DNA from: Anaerolineales bacterium
GTDB lineage: Bacteria; Chloroflexota; Anaerolineae; Anaerolineales; UBA6663
Assembly: GCA_016789245.1 (NCBI GenBank)
Contig: JAEURM010000024.1
Location: 1 to 14,107, forward strand
Reading direction: 5' to 3'
Length of the DNA: 14,107 bases
How positions within the stretch are numbered: the first letter of the stretch is position 1; each line of letters begins with the position of its first letter. Shown here piece after piece: positions 1 to 6,823 of the stretch. The position numbers and the translations under genes were made by a program. The notes under the pieces are model-generated. The model was not told where the DNA came from. It did no database searches and saw nothing but the letters and a program-made list of their open reading frames with translations.

Positions 1-1039
1 GGATGAGGGAGCGTTGCACTTTGTTGATGGCGCGGTAGAACGTTTCTAAATCTACACTGCCCAATTGCGCCGGGAAGGCGGCTTGCAGTTGCGGGTAAAA
101 GTGTTGCCAAAAGCCGCGACTGCGGCCCACGATGTTTTCCCACAAACGGCTTTGGCTTTCATGCACGCCGGCGGAGGTGCCACCACCCAGCGGCAAACCA
201 TCGTACGCTGGATTCACACCGAGTTCATACAGCGCGTGCCCGCACTCATGCACCGTGCTGAAGAAGCCATCACTGAAATCATTATCTTTGAAGCGCGTGG
301 TGATGCGCACATCGCCCGTGTTGAAACGCGTCATGTACGGGTGCGCCGTTTTATCCTGCCGCCCACGCGTAAAATCGTAACCCAGTTGCTTAATCACTTG
401 CTCGCCAAAAGCTTTCTGTTGCGCCTCTGGGTACTGTTGATTAAGACAGGCATCATCCGCCGGGGCTTGCGCGGTGATGGCGCGCACCAGCGGCACCAAT
501 TGCTCACGCAGTTGCGCAAAGATGGCACGCACGCTGGCCGCCTTCATCCCGTAATCGCTGTTATCAATCAGCGGGTCAGCAATGTGCTCATAGCCGGGGA
601 AGCAGTTCGCCAGTTGACGGCTCAAGTCTAGCGTTTTTTCCAGGTAGGGTTGCACGGCGGCAAAATTGCTGGTGGGGCGCGCTTTGGCCCACGCGCCCCA
701 CGCCTCAGAGCCGTGCGCGTTGAATTCCGCAATCAGCGCGGCTGGCACTTTCACCAACTTATCAAAATTATGCCGCGTCACGCGCACCAGCGCCGCCTCA
801 TCAGAATCCGATGGCTGTTGCGCCGCCCACGGCTCTAATTCCTCCAGCAAACGGCCCATTTCCGGCGCGGTGAATTTTTCATGGGCCAAGCGGCTCAGCG
901 TGGAGAGCGCCCGCCCGCGCCCCGCCGCGCCCGCCGGTGGCATGTACACCGTTTGGTCCCAAGAGAGAATGGCTCCGGCGGAGTTCAAATCAGCTACTTC
1001 ATACAGGATATTTTTGAGTTGGGTGAGTTGGGTTTGCAT
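1..1039 (-). CDS. M32 family metallocarboxypeptidase (carboxypeptidase Taq-like), C-terminus outside window
   Basis: This frame runs leftward from an ATG at 1039 to the window edge, giving 346 residues of a family that is usually near 500, so the last third is missing because of the window and not because the gene is broken. Family M32 enzymes are cytoplasmic, metal-dependent carboxypeptidases that trim C-terminal residues from peptides. The M32 signature blocks appear in the right order: HPY at 233-235, DVRIT at 243-247 (DxRxT block), HECGH at 264-268 (HExxH metal-binding and catalytic motif) and HESQSRLWEN at 293-302, whose Glu294 would be the third metal ligand. No strong ribosome binding site precedes the ATG. 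A tRNA gene on the same strand ends about 41 bases upstream, so the two may share a transcript. The family call is firm; the substrate is unknown. Confidence 0.95.
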   Translation of the reverse strand, partial: MQTQLTQLKNILYEVADLNSAGAILSWDQTVYMPPAGAAGRGRALSTLSRLAHEKFTAPEMGRLLEELEPWAAQQPSDSDEAALVRVTRHNFDKLVKVPAALIAEFNAHGSEAWGAWAKARPTSNFAAVQPYLEKTLDLSRQLANCFPGYEHIADPLIDNSDYGMKAASVRAIFAQLREQLVPLVRAITAQAPADDACLNQQYPEAQQKAFGEQVIKQLGYDFTRGRQDKTAHPYMTRFNTGDVRITTRFKDNDFSDGFFSTVHECGHALYELGVNPAYDGLPLGGGTSAGVHESQSRLWENIVGRSRGFWQHFYPQLQAAFPAQLGSVDLETFYRAINKVQRSLI

Positions 1040-1080
1040 CTTTTAATCCAAGAGCTAAAGCGGAAAAAGAGAGGAAAAAG

Positions 1081-1152
1081 TGGGCCCAGCAGGACTCGAA
1101 CCTGCAACCTAACGATTATGAGTCGCGTGCTCTGCCGTTGAGCTATGGGCCC
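1081..1152 (-). tRNA. tRNA with CAT anticodon (Ile2-type or elongator Met)
   Basis: The reverse strand folds into a complete 72-base cloverleaf: 7-bp acceptor GGGCCCA/TGGGCCC, D stem GCTC/GAGC, anticodon loop CTCATAA with CAT at 1118-1120, T stem GCAGG/CCTGC with loop TTCGAGT, discriminator A. CCA is not encoded. The anticodon stem (CGCGA/TCGTT) has a C-T mismatch at its top and one G-T pair. An initiator tRNA is unlikely because the first acceptor pair is G-C and the three G-C pairs at the loop end are absent. The GACTCATAATCG arm resembles tRNA-Ile2, whose C34 is modified to lysidine, but elongator Met tRNAs share the loop, so the amino acid is left open. Confidence 0.93.
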
Positions 1153-1168
1153 CAAAAGATGCTAGACC

Positions 1169-1196
1169 GTAGAAAGTAGAAAAGTTTACTTTCTAC
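1169..1196. repeat. Hairpin of degenerate 'gtagaaagta' words
   Basis: A perfect 10-bp inverted repeat, GTAGAAAGTA (1169-1178) with TACTTTCTAC (1187-1196), has an 8-base loop. A further copy of TACTTTCTA follows at 1201-1209. It lies between the end of serA and the tRNA, where it could terminate serA transcription. Its make-up of one short word repeated in both orientations matches the palindromes at 2179-2246, 5547-5612 and 9387-9433. Confidence 0.7.
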
Positions 1197-1216
1197 TACC
1201 TACTTTCTATATTTTA

Positions 1217-2164
1217 TCAGTCATTCTTCAGCACGCGCCAACGGGGCGTTTGGCCGCTGAGCACGGCTAGCACTTCTTCGGCGATGGCGAGGCCGGCGCG
1301 GGTTTGCGCTTCTTGCGTTTGTGCGCCAATGTGCGGCGTGGCCACCACTTTGGGATGCAGGGCAATGCTGTTGGCCGGAACTGGCTCCACAGCAAACACA
1401 TCCAACGCCGCTCCGGCTAAGTGGCCGGAATCCAGCGCGGCGCTCAGCGCGGCTTCATCAATCACGCCGCCGCGTGCCAAGCATACTAGCCGCGCGCCCT
1501 TCTTCATTTGGCCCAGCCGCTCGGCGTTGAGCATGTTTTGCGTTTCCGCCGTGAGTGGCAAGTGCAGAGAAACGTAATCCGCCTGCGCCAGCACGCCTTC
1601 AAACGTAGCTGGCTCCGCACCGCGCTCGCGGATTTGCGCGTCAGTGAGATAGGGGTCATACGCCACCGCGCTCATCTCAAACGCTTTGGCCCGCTTGGCC
1701 ACTTCCGCGCCGATGCGGCCAAAACCCAGCACGCCCAGCACTTTGCCGTTCAGCTCAGTGCCCATAAAAGCGCTTTTGTTCCACTGGCCCTGCTTCATAG
1801 AAGCATCCGCCGCCGAAACGGAGCGTGCCATTGCCAACATCATGGCTAGCGTTAGCTCTGCCACGGAAATGGTGGCGGCCAGTGGGCTGTTTACTACGGT
1901 GATGTTTTTGGCCACCGCGGCGGCCACATCAATGTTATCCACGCCCACGCCCGCGCGGCCAATTACTTTCAGCTTTGTGCCGGCGTCAATCACTTTGGCC
2001 GTCACTTTGGTGCGTGAGCGCACCACCAGCGCATCAAACTCCGGCAGAGCCGCCAGCAACTCTTCGGCGGTGATTTTAGGATTCACCGTCACCTCGCCCA
2101 CCGTTTTCAACAAATTAATGCCAGCGTCTGATAAACCATCACTGATTAAGATTTTGAAACTCAT
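1217..2164 (-). CDS. serA: D-3-phosphoglycerate dehydrogenase, short form
   Basis: This 315-residue enzyme of the D-isomer-specific 2-hydroxyacid dehydrogenase family would oxidise 3-phosphoglycerate to 3-phosphohydroxypyruvate with NAD, the first step of serine synthesis. The nucleotide-binding motif GFGRIG is at 147-152. The catalytic Arg231 (in CLARGGVIDE), Glu260 (in FAVEP) and His278 (in TPHIG) are all present, as is the NSPLAATISVAE block at 92-103. The chain ends right after the substrate domain closes, so the ACT domain (and any ASB domain) that gives serine feedback in longer SerA forms is absent. The neighbour upstream on the same strand is serC, which supports SerA over another hydroxyacid dehydrogenase. 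No clear ribosome binding site precedes the ATG. The palindromic spacer before it may separate or modulate transcription from serC. Confidence 0.93.
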   Translation of the reverse strand: MSFKILISDGLSDAGINLLKTVGEVTVNPKITAEELLAALPEFDALVVRSRTKVTAKVIDAGTKLKVIGRAGVGVDNIDVAAAVAKNITVVNSPLAATISVAELTLAMMLAMARSVSAADASMKQGQWNKSAFMGTELNGKVLGVLGFGRIGAEVAKRAKAFEMSAVAYDPYLTDAQIRERGAEPATFEGVLAQADYVSLHLPLTAETQNMLNAERLGQMKKGARLVCLARGGVIDEAALSAALDSGHLAGAALDVFAVEPVPANSIALHPKVVATPHIGAQTQEAQTRAGLAIAEEVLAVLSGQTPRWRVLKND

Positions 2165-2178
2165 GCTGTGTCAATAAA

Positions 2179-2246
2179 GTGTCGGGTGTCGCATGTCGAG
2201 TGTCCTTCGCTAGGATTGACACCGGACACTTTGACACTCGATACTT
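2179..2246. repeat. Palindromic spacer element between serC and serA, family AAGTGTCGGGTGTC...CACTCGATACTT
   Basis: The spacer is a set of GTGTC/GACAC words able to pair in more than one way. GTGTCGGGTGTC (2179-2190) pairs with GACACCGGACAC (2218-2229) with one mismatch, or TCGAGTGTC (2196-2204) pairs with GACACTCGA (2233-2241). The left end AAGTGTCGGGTGTC and right end CACTCGATACTT recur in the element at 5547-5612. It may act as a terminator or a transcript-processing site between the two ser genes. Confidence 0.7.
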
Positions 2247-2248
2247 AT

Positions 2249-3349
2249 TTATCCGTTTTTGCGCTGGAATTCCGCCATGAACTGCGCTAACGCTTCCCCA
2301 CTTTCTAGCGGCAGGGCGTTGTACACCGAAGCCCGCAGGCCACCCACCGAGCGATGGCCCTTCAAACCATCCAGCCCGGCCTTGGTGGCTTCTTTAGCAA
2401 ACTGCGCTTCCAATGGCTCATCCGGCAAACGAAACGTGATGTTCATCTTAGAGCGGCTATCCGCGCGCGCGTGGCCGCGATAAAACCCACCGCTCTGGTC
2501 AATAGTGTTGTAAATCAAGCTGGCTTTCACGGCGTTGTGTTGCGCCATCGCTTCTAGCCCACCCAAGCCTTTGAGCCACTTCAACACCAAGCCCACTACG
2601 TAAATGCTAAAGCACGGCGGCGTGTTATACAGCGATTTGTTTTCTGCCTGCACCGCATAATCTAGCGGGATGGGCAATTTGGTCGGCGTGCGCGCCAGCA
2701 AATCTTTGCGGATGATAACGATGGTGACGCCCGCTGGCCCGGCGTTCTTCTGCGCGCCGGCGTAAATTAGGCCGTACTTGCTCACGTTCATCGGGCGGCT
2801 CACAAAATCAGAAGAAGCATCACACGTTAGTTCCACACCGGCGGGCGGCACTGGCTCCGTCATCGATTCAACGCCGTGGATCGTTTCATTGGAACAGAAA
2901 TGCAGATACGCCGCGTTCGGGTCTAAATCTAATTCGGCCTGCGTGGGAAAGTAAGCGAACTTGCTGGCCTCTCCATTGAAAGCGGCGCGCACGGCCCCCA
3001 ACTTCTCCGCTTCTTTGATGGCCGCCTTGCTCCACGCGCCCGTCACCACGTAATCGGCGCTTTGGCCCGCGCCACGCAGATTCATTGCTTCCATGGTGAA
3101 TTGCAGAGTAGCGCCGCCCTGCAAAAATAAAATCACGTAATCATCTGAGATGCCGTACAGTGTGCGCAAATCGGCTTCCGCTTCACCGATGATGGTTTCA
3201 AACGGCGCGGAACGATGACTCATTTCCAGCACGCTCATGCCCGCGCCACGCCAGTTCAGTATTTCGGCTTGCGCTTGCTCCAAAACCGTTAGCGGTAAAA
3301 CGCCCGGCCCCGCAGAAAAGTTGTGTACACGCCCGTGAGGGAGGGTCAT
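2249..3349 (-). CDS. serC: Phosphoserine aminotransferase
   Basis: SerC is a PLP-dependent class V aminotransferase that converts 3-phosphohydroxypyruvate and glutamate to O-phosphoserine and 2-oxoglutarate; related reactions occur in pyridoxal phosphate synthesis. The 366-residue chain is full length. It begins with the typical NFSAGPG block (10-16) and has SHRS at 44-47, QGGATLQF at 77-84, TCDASSDFVSRP at 175-186, the PLP Schiff-base lysine at K201 in AGAQKNAGPAG, and KGHRSVGGLRASVYN at 330-344. The ATG at 3349 is preceded by an AAAGGA ribosome binding site at a 7-base spacing, which settles the start. It is transcribed first, followed by serA 84 bases downstream. A promoter with TATAAT lies about 60 bases upstream. 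I see no serB in the window. Confidence 0.97.
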   Translation of the reverse strand: MTLPHGRVHNFSAGPGVLPLTVLEQAQAEILNWRGAGMSVLEMSHRSAPFETIIGEAEADLRTLYGISDDYVILFLQGGATLQFTMEAMNLRGAGQSADYVVTGAWSKAAIKEAEKLGAVRAAFNGEASKFAYFPTQAELDLDPNAAYLHFCSNETIHGVESMTEPVPPAGVELTCDASSDFVSRPMNVSKYGLIYAGAQKNAGPAGVTIVIIRKDLLARTPTKLPIPLDYAVQAENKSLYNTPPCFSIYVVGLVLKWLKGLGGLEAMAQHNAVKASLIYNTIDQSGGFYRGHARADSRSKMNITFRLPDEPLEAQFAKEATKAGLDGLKGHRSVGGLRASVYNALPLESGEALAQFMAEFQRKNG

Positions 3350-3410
3350 GGGTAATCCTTTCTCAAATGCGTTATTGAAGAATCAATGATTGGAGAATTG
3401 TGACGGCACG

Positions 3411-3438
3411 ATTATAACGCACGAATTTCTCCTGTCTT
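3411..3438 (-). promoter_or_regulatory. Probable sigma70-type promoter of serC
   Basis: On the reverse strand AAGACA (3433-3438) is followed after 16 bases by TATAAT (3411-3416). A transcript starting near 3404 would have a leader of about 55 bases ahead of the serC ATG and would carry the AAAGGA ribosome binding site. The -10 box is perfect and the -35 box matches at 4 of 6 positions. Confidence 0.6.
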
Positions 3439-3445
3439 TTGTAAT

Positions 3446-3473
3446 CGTCACTCCCGCGAAAGCGGGTATGACG
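3446..3473. repeat. REP-like hairpin with GAAA loop (copy 1)
   Basis: An imperfect 12-bp stem (CGTCACTCCCGC with GCGGGTATGACG, two internal mismatches) closes on a GAAA tetraloop. It resembles the CCCGCGAAAGCGGG repeats dispersed in many bacterial genomes and shares its core with the copy at 5966-5985. If a start upstream at 3390 were used, this repeat would be translated into the 'VTPAKAGMTA' peptide that marks such repeats wrongly taken as coding. Confidence 0.8.
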
Positions 3474-3516
3474 GCCTCTAATGACTTACACGGGAAAACA
3501 GAAAGCTACGCGTACT

Positions 3517-3544
3517 TTGCGGTTAAAACAGAATCGGGTAAAGT
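3517..3544 (+). promoter_or_regulatory. Probable promoter giving a leaderless roadblock transcript
   Basis: TTGCGG (3517-3522) and TAAAGT (3539-3544) are 16 bases apart, and the -10 box ends 7 bases before the ATG at 3552. This spacing predicts a transcript beginning at or next to the start codon. No ribosome binding site is visible. Confidence 0.45.
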
Positions 3545-3551
3545 ACCTACT

Positions 3552-3959
3552 ATGCCCATTCAATACCGCTCGGATGCGCTTACCCAATGCCTGAAGGATT
3601 TGCACCGCAATGCGCCCAACCTGCGCGGCTCGGCGGTAATTACCAATGATGGTTTGGTGATTGCGGCCTTCCCGCCCGGCTGGGATGGCGATATTCATGA
3701 CCCGAGCGGTGGTGAGCATGTGGCCGCGTTGGCCGCGGTGGTGGCCACGCAAGCGGAGCGCACCCTCAAACGCTTGGAGCAGGGCGTGATGGAACGCGTA
3801 TTGATGGAAGGCGAGCACGGCACGATTGCTGTTTTTCCCGTCACTGCAGATTCGGGTCTGGCCGTTCTCATTGAAAAAGATGCCAAGCTGGGGCTAACGC
3901 TTCACGCCGCCAAACAAGCCTGCGCCGCCTTACGCGGCATTCTCCAAAAGGTTCGCTAA
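3552..3959 (+). CDS. Roadblock/LC7 domain protein (MglB-like)
   Basis: This 135-residue protein is a single roadblock/LC7 domain. An N-terminal helix (DALTQCLKDLHRN) leads to the strand-turn-strand GSAVITNDGLVIAAF (26-40), a long central helix (HVAALAAVVATQAERTLKRLEQG, 56-78), the strands HGTIAVFPVTADSGLAVLI (89-107) and a final helix. Proteins of this family regulate small Ras-like GTPases such as MglA and Rag-type enzymes, often as dimers and sometimes as GTPase-activating proteins. No GTPase partner lies next to it. The ATG at 3552 is preferred over an upstream TTG at 3390, because the longer version would translate a REP-like repeat and because a promoter-like -10 box ends 7 bases before this ATG. 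The domain call is good; the cellular role is unknown. Confidence 0.82.
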   Translation: MPIQYRSDALTQCLKDLHRNAPNLRGSAVITNDGLVIAAFPPGWDGDIHDPSGGEHVAALAAVVATQAERTLKRLEQGVMERVLMEGEHGTIAVFPVTADSGLAVLIEKDAKLGLTLHAAKQACAALRGILQKVR

Positions 3960-3986
3960 GCCTAAAATCAATCTCTGAATTTTGAC

Positions 3987-4025
3987 AGGATGACACAGTG
4001 ACAAGATAGTTCACCGTGTCATCCT
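3987..4025. terminator. Long hairpin between roadblock gene and MFS gene
   Basis: A 15-bp stem with one mismatch (3987-4001 with 4011-4025, built from AGGATGACAC and GTGTCATCCT) has a 9-base loop. It follows the roadblock stop codon by about 28 bases. There is no long T tract, so it may be a terminator, a transcript stabiliser or another member of the local palindrome group. It contains the GTG at 4016 that would otherwise lengthen the MFS gene. Confidence 0.6.
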
Positions 4026-4051
4026 ATTACACTTTCATCCGGTCACAGCTC

Positions 4052-5221
4052 ATGTCCGCTTCCCCACCCAAACGCTCGCTCACCACGCAATTGCTCGTCA
4101 CCACGCCCGTCCGCGTTTTACTCAACACGGCCTATCGCATGGTGTACCCGTTCTTGCCAGAATTCAGCCGTGGCTTGGGTGTTTCACCCGATGCGCTGGC
4201 GCAGTTGCTAGCGGCGCGCAGTGGCTTTGGCCTCACCAGCCCGCTCTTTGGCTTAGTGCCGGATCGGTTTGGCCGCCGTTTTTCCATGGTGTTAGGCTTG
4301 GTGATTTTTGCACTGGCTGTGTTGGCCGCCGCGCTCTGGCCCAATCTCTATACCTTTGGGGGCGTGTTGTTCGCCGTGTTGATTGCAAAATCTTTGCATG
4401 ATCCAGCCTTGCTGGCGCACCTCGGAGACCAAACACCGTACGCTCAACGGGGCCGGGTGATGGGCATTAGTGAATTTGGTTGGGCCGGCGCTACGTTTCT
4501 TGGCATTCCTTTATTGGGTGGGCTGATTGCGCGTTACGGCTGGCAAGCGCCGTTTTGGCCGTTAGCCGCCCTCAGCGGGGTGGGCATTGTGGCCGTGCTG
4601 TGGGCCACCGTGGATCAACGCGGCTCAGCGTCCACCAAGCCGGTGGGCTTCAATTTCAATTGGAACATTTTGCGTGACCCGCATGTGTTGGCTGTGATTA
4701 GTTTGGGCGGCATCATTTCCTTTGCCAATGAAATTCTCGGCGTGGTGTATGGGCGCTGGATGGAGCAGGCGTTTGGCCTAGGGGTGGAAGCGCGTGGCTA
4801 CTCGGTGATTGTGATTGGCGCGGCAGAATTGTTGGGCGAGGGCATTGTGGCCGCCTTTGCCGATAAGTTGGGCAAACGCCGCACCGTGCTAGTATCCACT
4901 TTGCTGGCCGCTCTGGCTTACGCCGCCTTACCTTTTCTCAGCGGCAATTTGTGGCTGGCGTTGGGCGGCATCTTCCTCGTCTATCTTGGTTTTGAAACGG
5001 GCATTGTGGCCAACATTCCCATCCTCACCGAACTGGTGCCGGAAGCACGGGGCACGGTGCTCAGCACCAGCGGTATGTTGCATAGCGTAGGCCGCATGAC
5101 GGGCGCGCTGTTGGGCGCGTGGCTGTTCAGTTTTAGCTTTGTATGGGTGGGTTTGTTCGCCGCGCTGGTCAACGTGTTGGCGCTGGTGATGGTCTGGTTC
5201 GGCGTGCGGCGCGGTTCGTAA
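4052..5221 (+). CDS. Major facilitator superfamily (MFS) transporter
   Basis: This 389-residue integral membrane protein has about twelve hydrophobic segments and the usual MFS two-half layout. The motif A loop between helices 2 and 3 reads GLVPDRFGRR (about residues 67-76), and a weaker counterpart in the second half reads FADKLGKRR. The long N-half ends near WATVDQRG, and a short cytoplasmic loop precedes the second bundle that begins near DPHVLAVISLGG. It is predicted to move a small solute or drug with a proton or similar gradient, but nothing in the sequence fixes the substrate. The start is placed at ATG 4052 because the GTG at 4016 lies inside the preceding hairpin. It appears to be a single-gene unit closed by the strong hairpin at 5231-5299. 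Confidence 0.88.
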   Translation: MSASPPKRSLTTQLLVTTPVRVLLNTAYRMVYPFLPEFSRGLGVSPDALAQLLAARSGFGLTSPLFGLVPDRFGRRFSMVLGLVIFALAVLAAALWPNLYTFGGVLFAVLIAKSLHDPALLAHLGDQTPYAQRGRVMGISEFGWAGATFLGIPLLGGLIARYGWQAPFWPLAALSGVGIVAVLWATVDQRGSASTKPVGFNFNWNILRDPHVLAVISLGGIISFANEILGVVYGRWMEQAFGLGVEARGYSVIVIGAAELLGEGIVAAFADKLGKRRTVLVSTLLAALAYAALPFLSGNLWLALGGIFLVYLGFETGIVANIPILTELVPEARGTVLSTSGMLHSVGRMTGALLGAWLFSFSFVWVGLFAALVNVLALVMVWFGVRRGS

Positions 5222-5230
5222 TTGCCCGCT

Positions 5231-5299
5231 AGACCTCGGAGGTGCGGCCAAATTTCCATCACAAATTGTGAGATTTTGTTGGCCGCACCTCCGAGGTCT
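5231..5299. terminator. Perfect 21-bp hairpin after MFS gene, 'agacctcgg' type
   Basis: Two 21-base arms (5231-5251 and 5279-5299) are perfectly complementary, beginning AGACCTCGGAGG and ending CCTCCGAGGTCT, around a 27-base AT-rich loop. It begins about 10 bases after the MFS stop codon. There is no T tract, so Rho-independent termination is only possible. It resembles the hairpins at 6061-6111 and 11455-11499, which share the (GA)CTTCGG/CCGAAG core. Confidence 0.75.
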
Positions 5300-5313
5300 T
5301 AACCTTCAAAAGT

Positions 5314-5332
5314 TATAATCTTCCTGAAGGAG
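5314..5332 (+). promoter_or_regulatory. TATAAT box and ribosome binding site of the 66-residue gene
   Basis: TATAAT (5314-5319) is followed by AAGGAG (5327-5332) 10 bases before the ATG at 5343. No convincing -35 box is seen; its expected place falls inside the right arm of the preceding hairpin. Confidence 0.45.
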
Positions 5333-5342
5333 AACAGCTGTT

Positions 5343-5543
5343 ATGAACTTGGAAAACATTGATTGGGCGGCAGTGGCGGGTACGGCCATTGCCCTCACCG
5401 TGGTTTGGATTATCGTTCAGCAGGCGCTGAAGTTTACGGTGCGCGTGTTTGCGTGCGGGTGCGCCGTTATTGGCGGCTTGGCGCTGGGTGTATTTATGCT
5501 GGTGAATTGGGGGGAGATTTCAAAAGTGATTGGGCTGGGCTAA
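5343..5543 (+). CDS. Small two-helix membrane protein, unknown function
   Basis: The 66-residue product has two hydrophobic segments, roughly residues 9-29 and 34-54, joined by a short basic loop (KFTVRVF) that probably faces the cytoplasm. It ends with a short polar tail (NWGEISKVIGLG). An AAGGAG ribosome binding site and a TATAAT box precede it, which supports a real gene. I do not recognise a family. A PspC-domain gene lies convergent to it 72 bases further on, with a palindrome between the two. Both are small membrane proteins, so an envelope-related role for the pair is a guess only. Confidence 0.65.
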   Translation: MNLENIDWAAVAGTAIALTVVWIIVQQALKFTVRVFACGCAVIGGLALGVFMLVNWGEISKVIGLG

Positions 5544-5546
5544 AGC

Positions 5547-5612
5547 AAGTGTCGGGTGTCAAAGTGTCAATCTTAGCGCAGGACACTTCGACACCCGGCC
5601 ACTCGATACTTC
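5547..5612. terminator. Palindromic element between convergent genes (bidirectional terminator candidate)
   Basis: A 16-bp stem with one mismatch pairs 5553-5568 with 5582-5597 (CGGGTGTC...GACACCCG) around a 13-base loop. The outer words AAGTGTCGGGTGTC and CACTCGATACTT are shared with the serC-serA spacer element. It sits between the stop codons of two convergent genes, the place for a terminator that works in both directions. Confidence 0.75.
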
Positions 5613-5615
5613 TGG

Positions 5616-5810
5616 CTACCGCTTTGGCATCACCAGCCACGCCAACACGTAGAGCGTAACGCCCGGAATGCCGCCCGGAATAGCTGTGAGCAGGAAGAAC
5701 AGCCGAAACCAAGTGGCGCTAATGCCAGTCCATTCGGCTAGGCCGCCGCACACGCCCAAAAACATCCGGTTAGTGCGGGAAGTACGGAGTTGGGAAAGTT
5801 GAGCCGTCAT
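5616..5810 (-). CDS. PspC domain protein
   Basis: The 64-residue protein is one PspC domain: a basic start (TSRTNRMFLGVCGGLAEWTGISATWFRL, about residues 10-37) followed by a hydrophobic hairpin (FFLLTAIPGGIPGVTLYVLAWLVMPKR). PspC-type proteins sit in the inner membrane and are linked to the phage-shock envelope stress response in better-known bacteria; many small stand-alone copies have no tested function. The ATG at 5810 is chosen because AAGGAG lies 9 bases before it. An in-frame extension to 5864 would pass through that site. Transcription runs leftward and meets the 66-residue gene at a palindrome. Confidence 0.88.
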   Translation of the reverse strand: MTAQLSQLRTSRTNRMFLGVCGGLAEWTGISATWFRLFFLLTAIPGGIPGVTLYVLAWLVMPKR

Positions 5811-5927
5811 GTCAAATATCTCCTTTGAGTAAACTTTACATACTTTTCTACGTAGGCCGCCCACCCATAGTTGCTGGCATTTGGCTGACGAGAATACTGA
5901 AAACAGGCTTAAATCAAAAATTAAAGG

Positions 5928-6043
5928 CTCACCTTACGCGGCTAAGTGTGATTTTTGAGAGCGTCATACCCGCGAAAGCGGGTATCTATCGCCTGAATGA
6001 TGGACTCCCACTTGCGTGGGAGTGACGGCCTGCGTACGGTGAG
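5928..6043. repeat. MITE-like element with near-identical 12-base inverted ends and two hairpins
   Basis: CTCACCTTACGC (5928-5939) and GCGTACGGTGAG (6032-6043) are inverted repeats matching at 11 of 12 positions. Inside are two perfect 8-bp hairpins: ATACCCGC-GAAA-GCGGGTAT (5966-5985) and ACTCCCAC-TTGC-GTGGGAGT (6004-6023). The first hairpin shares its core with the one at 3446-3473. The arrangement resembles a REP doublet or a tiny non-autonomous element. It has no coding capacity; the 66-codon frame across it gives the 'SVIPAKAGIYR' peptide typical of such repeats. Confidence 0.7.
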
Positions 6044-6060
6044 TTAATTGGCCCTTAAAT

Positions 6061-6111
6061 AGACCTTCGGAGTTTCCGGCGGTAACGTTCGCCGCACAAC
6101 CCCGAAGGTCT
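6061..6111. terminator. Hairpin after the secreted helical protein gene, 'agaccttcgg' type
   Basis: AGACCTTCGG (6061-6070) pairs perfectly with CCGAAGGTCT (6102-6111), with an inner CGGCG/CGCCG stem (6077-6081 with 6090-6094). It lies just downstream of the leftward gene ending at 6135 and could end its transcript. No good T run follows on that strand. Confidence 0.6.
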
Positions 6112-6134
6112 GAGAACGCCAAACTTTAGAAAAA

Positions 6135-6689
6135 TTACGGCGTGGCCGTGGGCTGTGGGGTGGGTTGGTTGGCCGCGCGCCACTCACGGATGGCTTGCCG
6201 CAAAGTCTTCTCAGCCTCGCGCAGAATTTGGCGCGCTTCTTTCAACGCCTCGGCCGCGCTCTTTACCGTTTCTTTGGCCTGCTCTTTATCCGTCACTTGG
6301 CCGTTATCATCAAACCCGGCGTGCGTGCGTAGGATGTTCACGGCTTCATCATGGGCCGCTTGCGCGTCCGCCAAGCTGGCTTTGAACGTGGCTAGGGCGG
6401 CTTCTAGCGCACTCACATCTTTGCCATCAGCTTTAGCGCGGTCAATCAATTCTTGCACTTTAGCTACGCCTTCGGTGCTCACGCGGGCCAAGTGGTTGCC
6501 CTGCATCTCCGCTAGCCGTTGCAAATTTTTGTACGCCAACGCCAACCGGCGGCCATCACGCACACCACTGGGTTCTGGGGTACTTTCTGCCGCCAAGGCT
6601 GGGGCCGCGCTGGCCAATGCCAATCCTAAAACTGCCACGCCGCTCAACAATCCAAACGCTAACTTCCGAACTGACTTGAAAATGTTCAT
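6135..6689 (-). CDS. Secreted alpha-helical protein of unknown function
   Basis: This 184-residue protein starts with a clear Sec signal peptide: a basic start (MNIFKSVRKL), a hydrophobic core and a cleavage site after ALA near residue 33. The mature part is charged and almost all helical, with heptad-like stretches at about 55-122 and 138-171 (KEQAKETVKSAAEALKEARQ and following), so a coiled-coil hairpin is likely. It ends in a Pro/Thr tail (QPTPQPTATP). I do not recognise a family. ATG 6689 is preferred because AAAGGAG lies 8-9 bases upstream; an in-frame extension to 6878 would translate a dispersed repeat. It is transcribed leftward, divergent from trmD. It may be a cell-surface or periplasmic helical protein. 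Confidence 0.75.
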   Translation of the reverse strand: MNIFKSVRKLAFGLLSGVAVLGLALASAAPALAAESTPEPSGVRDGRRLALAYKNLQRLAEMQGNHLARVSTEGVAKVQELIDRAKADGKDVSALEAALATFKASLADAQAAHDEAVNILRTHAGFDDNGQVTDKEQAKETVKSAAEALKEARQILREAEKTLRQAIREWRAANQPTPQPTATP

Positions 6690-6823
6690 GGTGATAGCTC
6701 CTTTAGCTATTTTCTGTTCAAGTTGTGAGCAGAATAGGGCGCAGGCGTTATGGGCGTGCAGGCCGGATGTAAAATTCTTGTAAAACCTAGCCAGCCGCGT
6801 TTTTCTCAAGCCAGCGCCCGAGT

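Noticed and set aside
65..631. Rightward 188-codon frame near the left edge
   Set aside because: It is antisense to the M32 carboxypeptidase frame, which shows all metal-binding motifs.
1686..2177. Rightward 163-codon frame opposite serA
   Set aside because: Shadow of serA; low-complexity Ala/Ser/Thr composition and no family features.
3390..3551. N-terminal extension of the roadblock protein from TTG 3390
   Set aside because: It would translate a REP-like hairpin and contains the repeat-derived VTPAKAGMTA peptide; the roadblock domain fits a start at 3552.
4016..4051. Upstream GTG start of the MFS transporter
   Set aside because: The codon lies inside a 15-bp hairpin stem with no ribosome binding site; ATG 4052 is more plausible.
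3446..6023. CRISPR array suggested by repeated GCGAAAGCGGGTAT hairpins
   Set aside because: Only two copies 2.5 kb apart, no regular spacers and no cas genes; they are REP-like elements.
5825..6025. Rightward 66-codon frame ending in a SVIPAKAGIYR-type peptide
   Set aside because: Translated repeat; no ribosome binding site, and it lies across the MITE-like element.
6142..6783. Rightward 213-codon frame opposite the secreted helical protein
   Set aside because: The leftward frame has a ribosome binding site, signal peptide and coherent helical pattern; the rightward one is Ala/Ser/Cys-rich without features.
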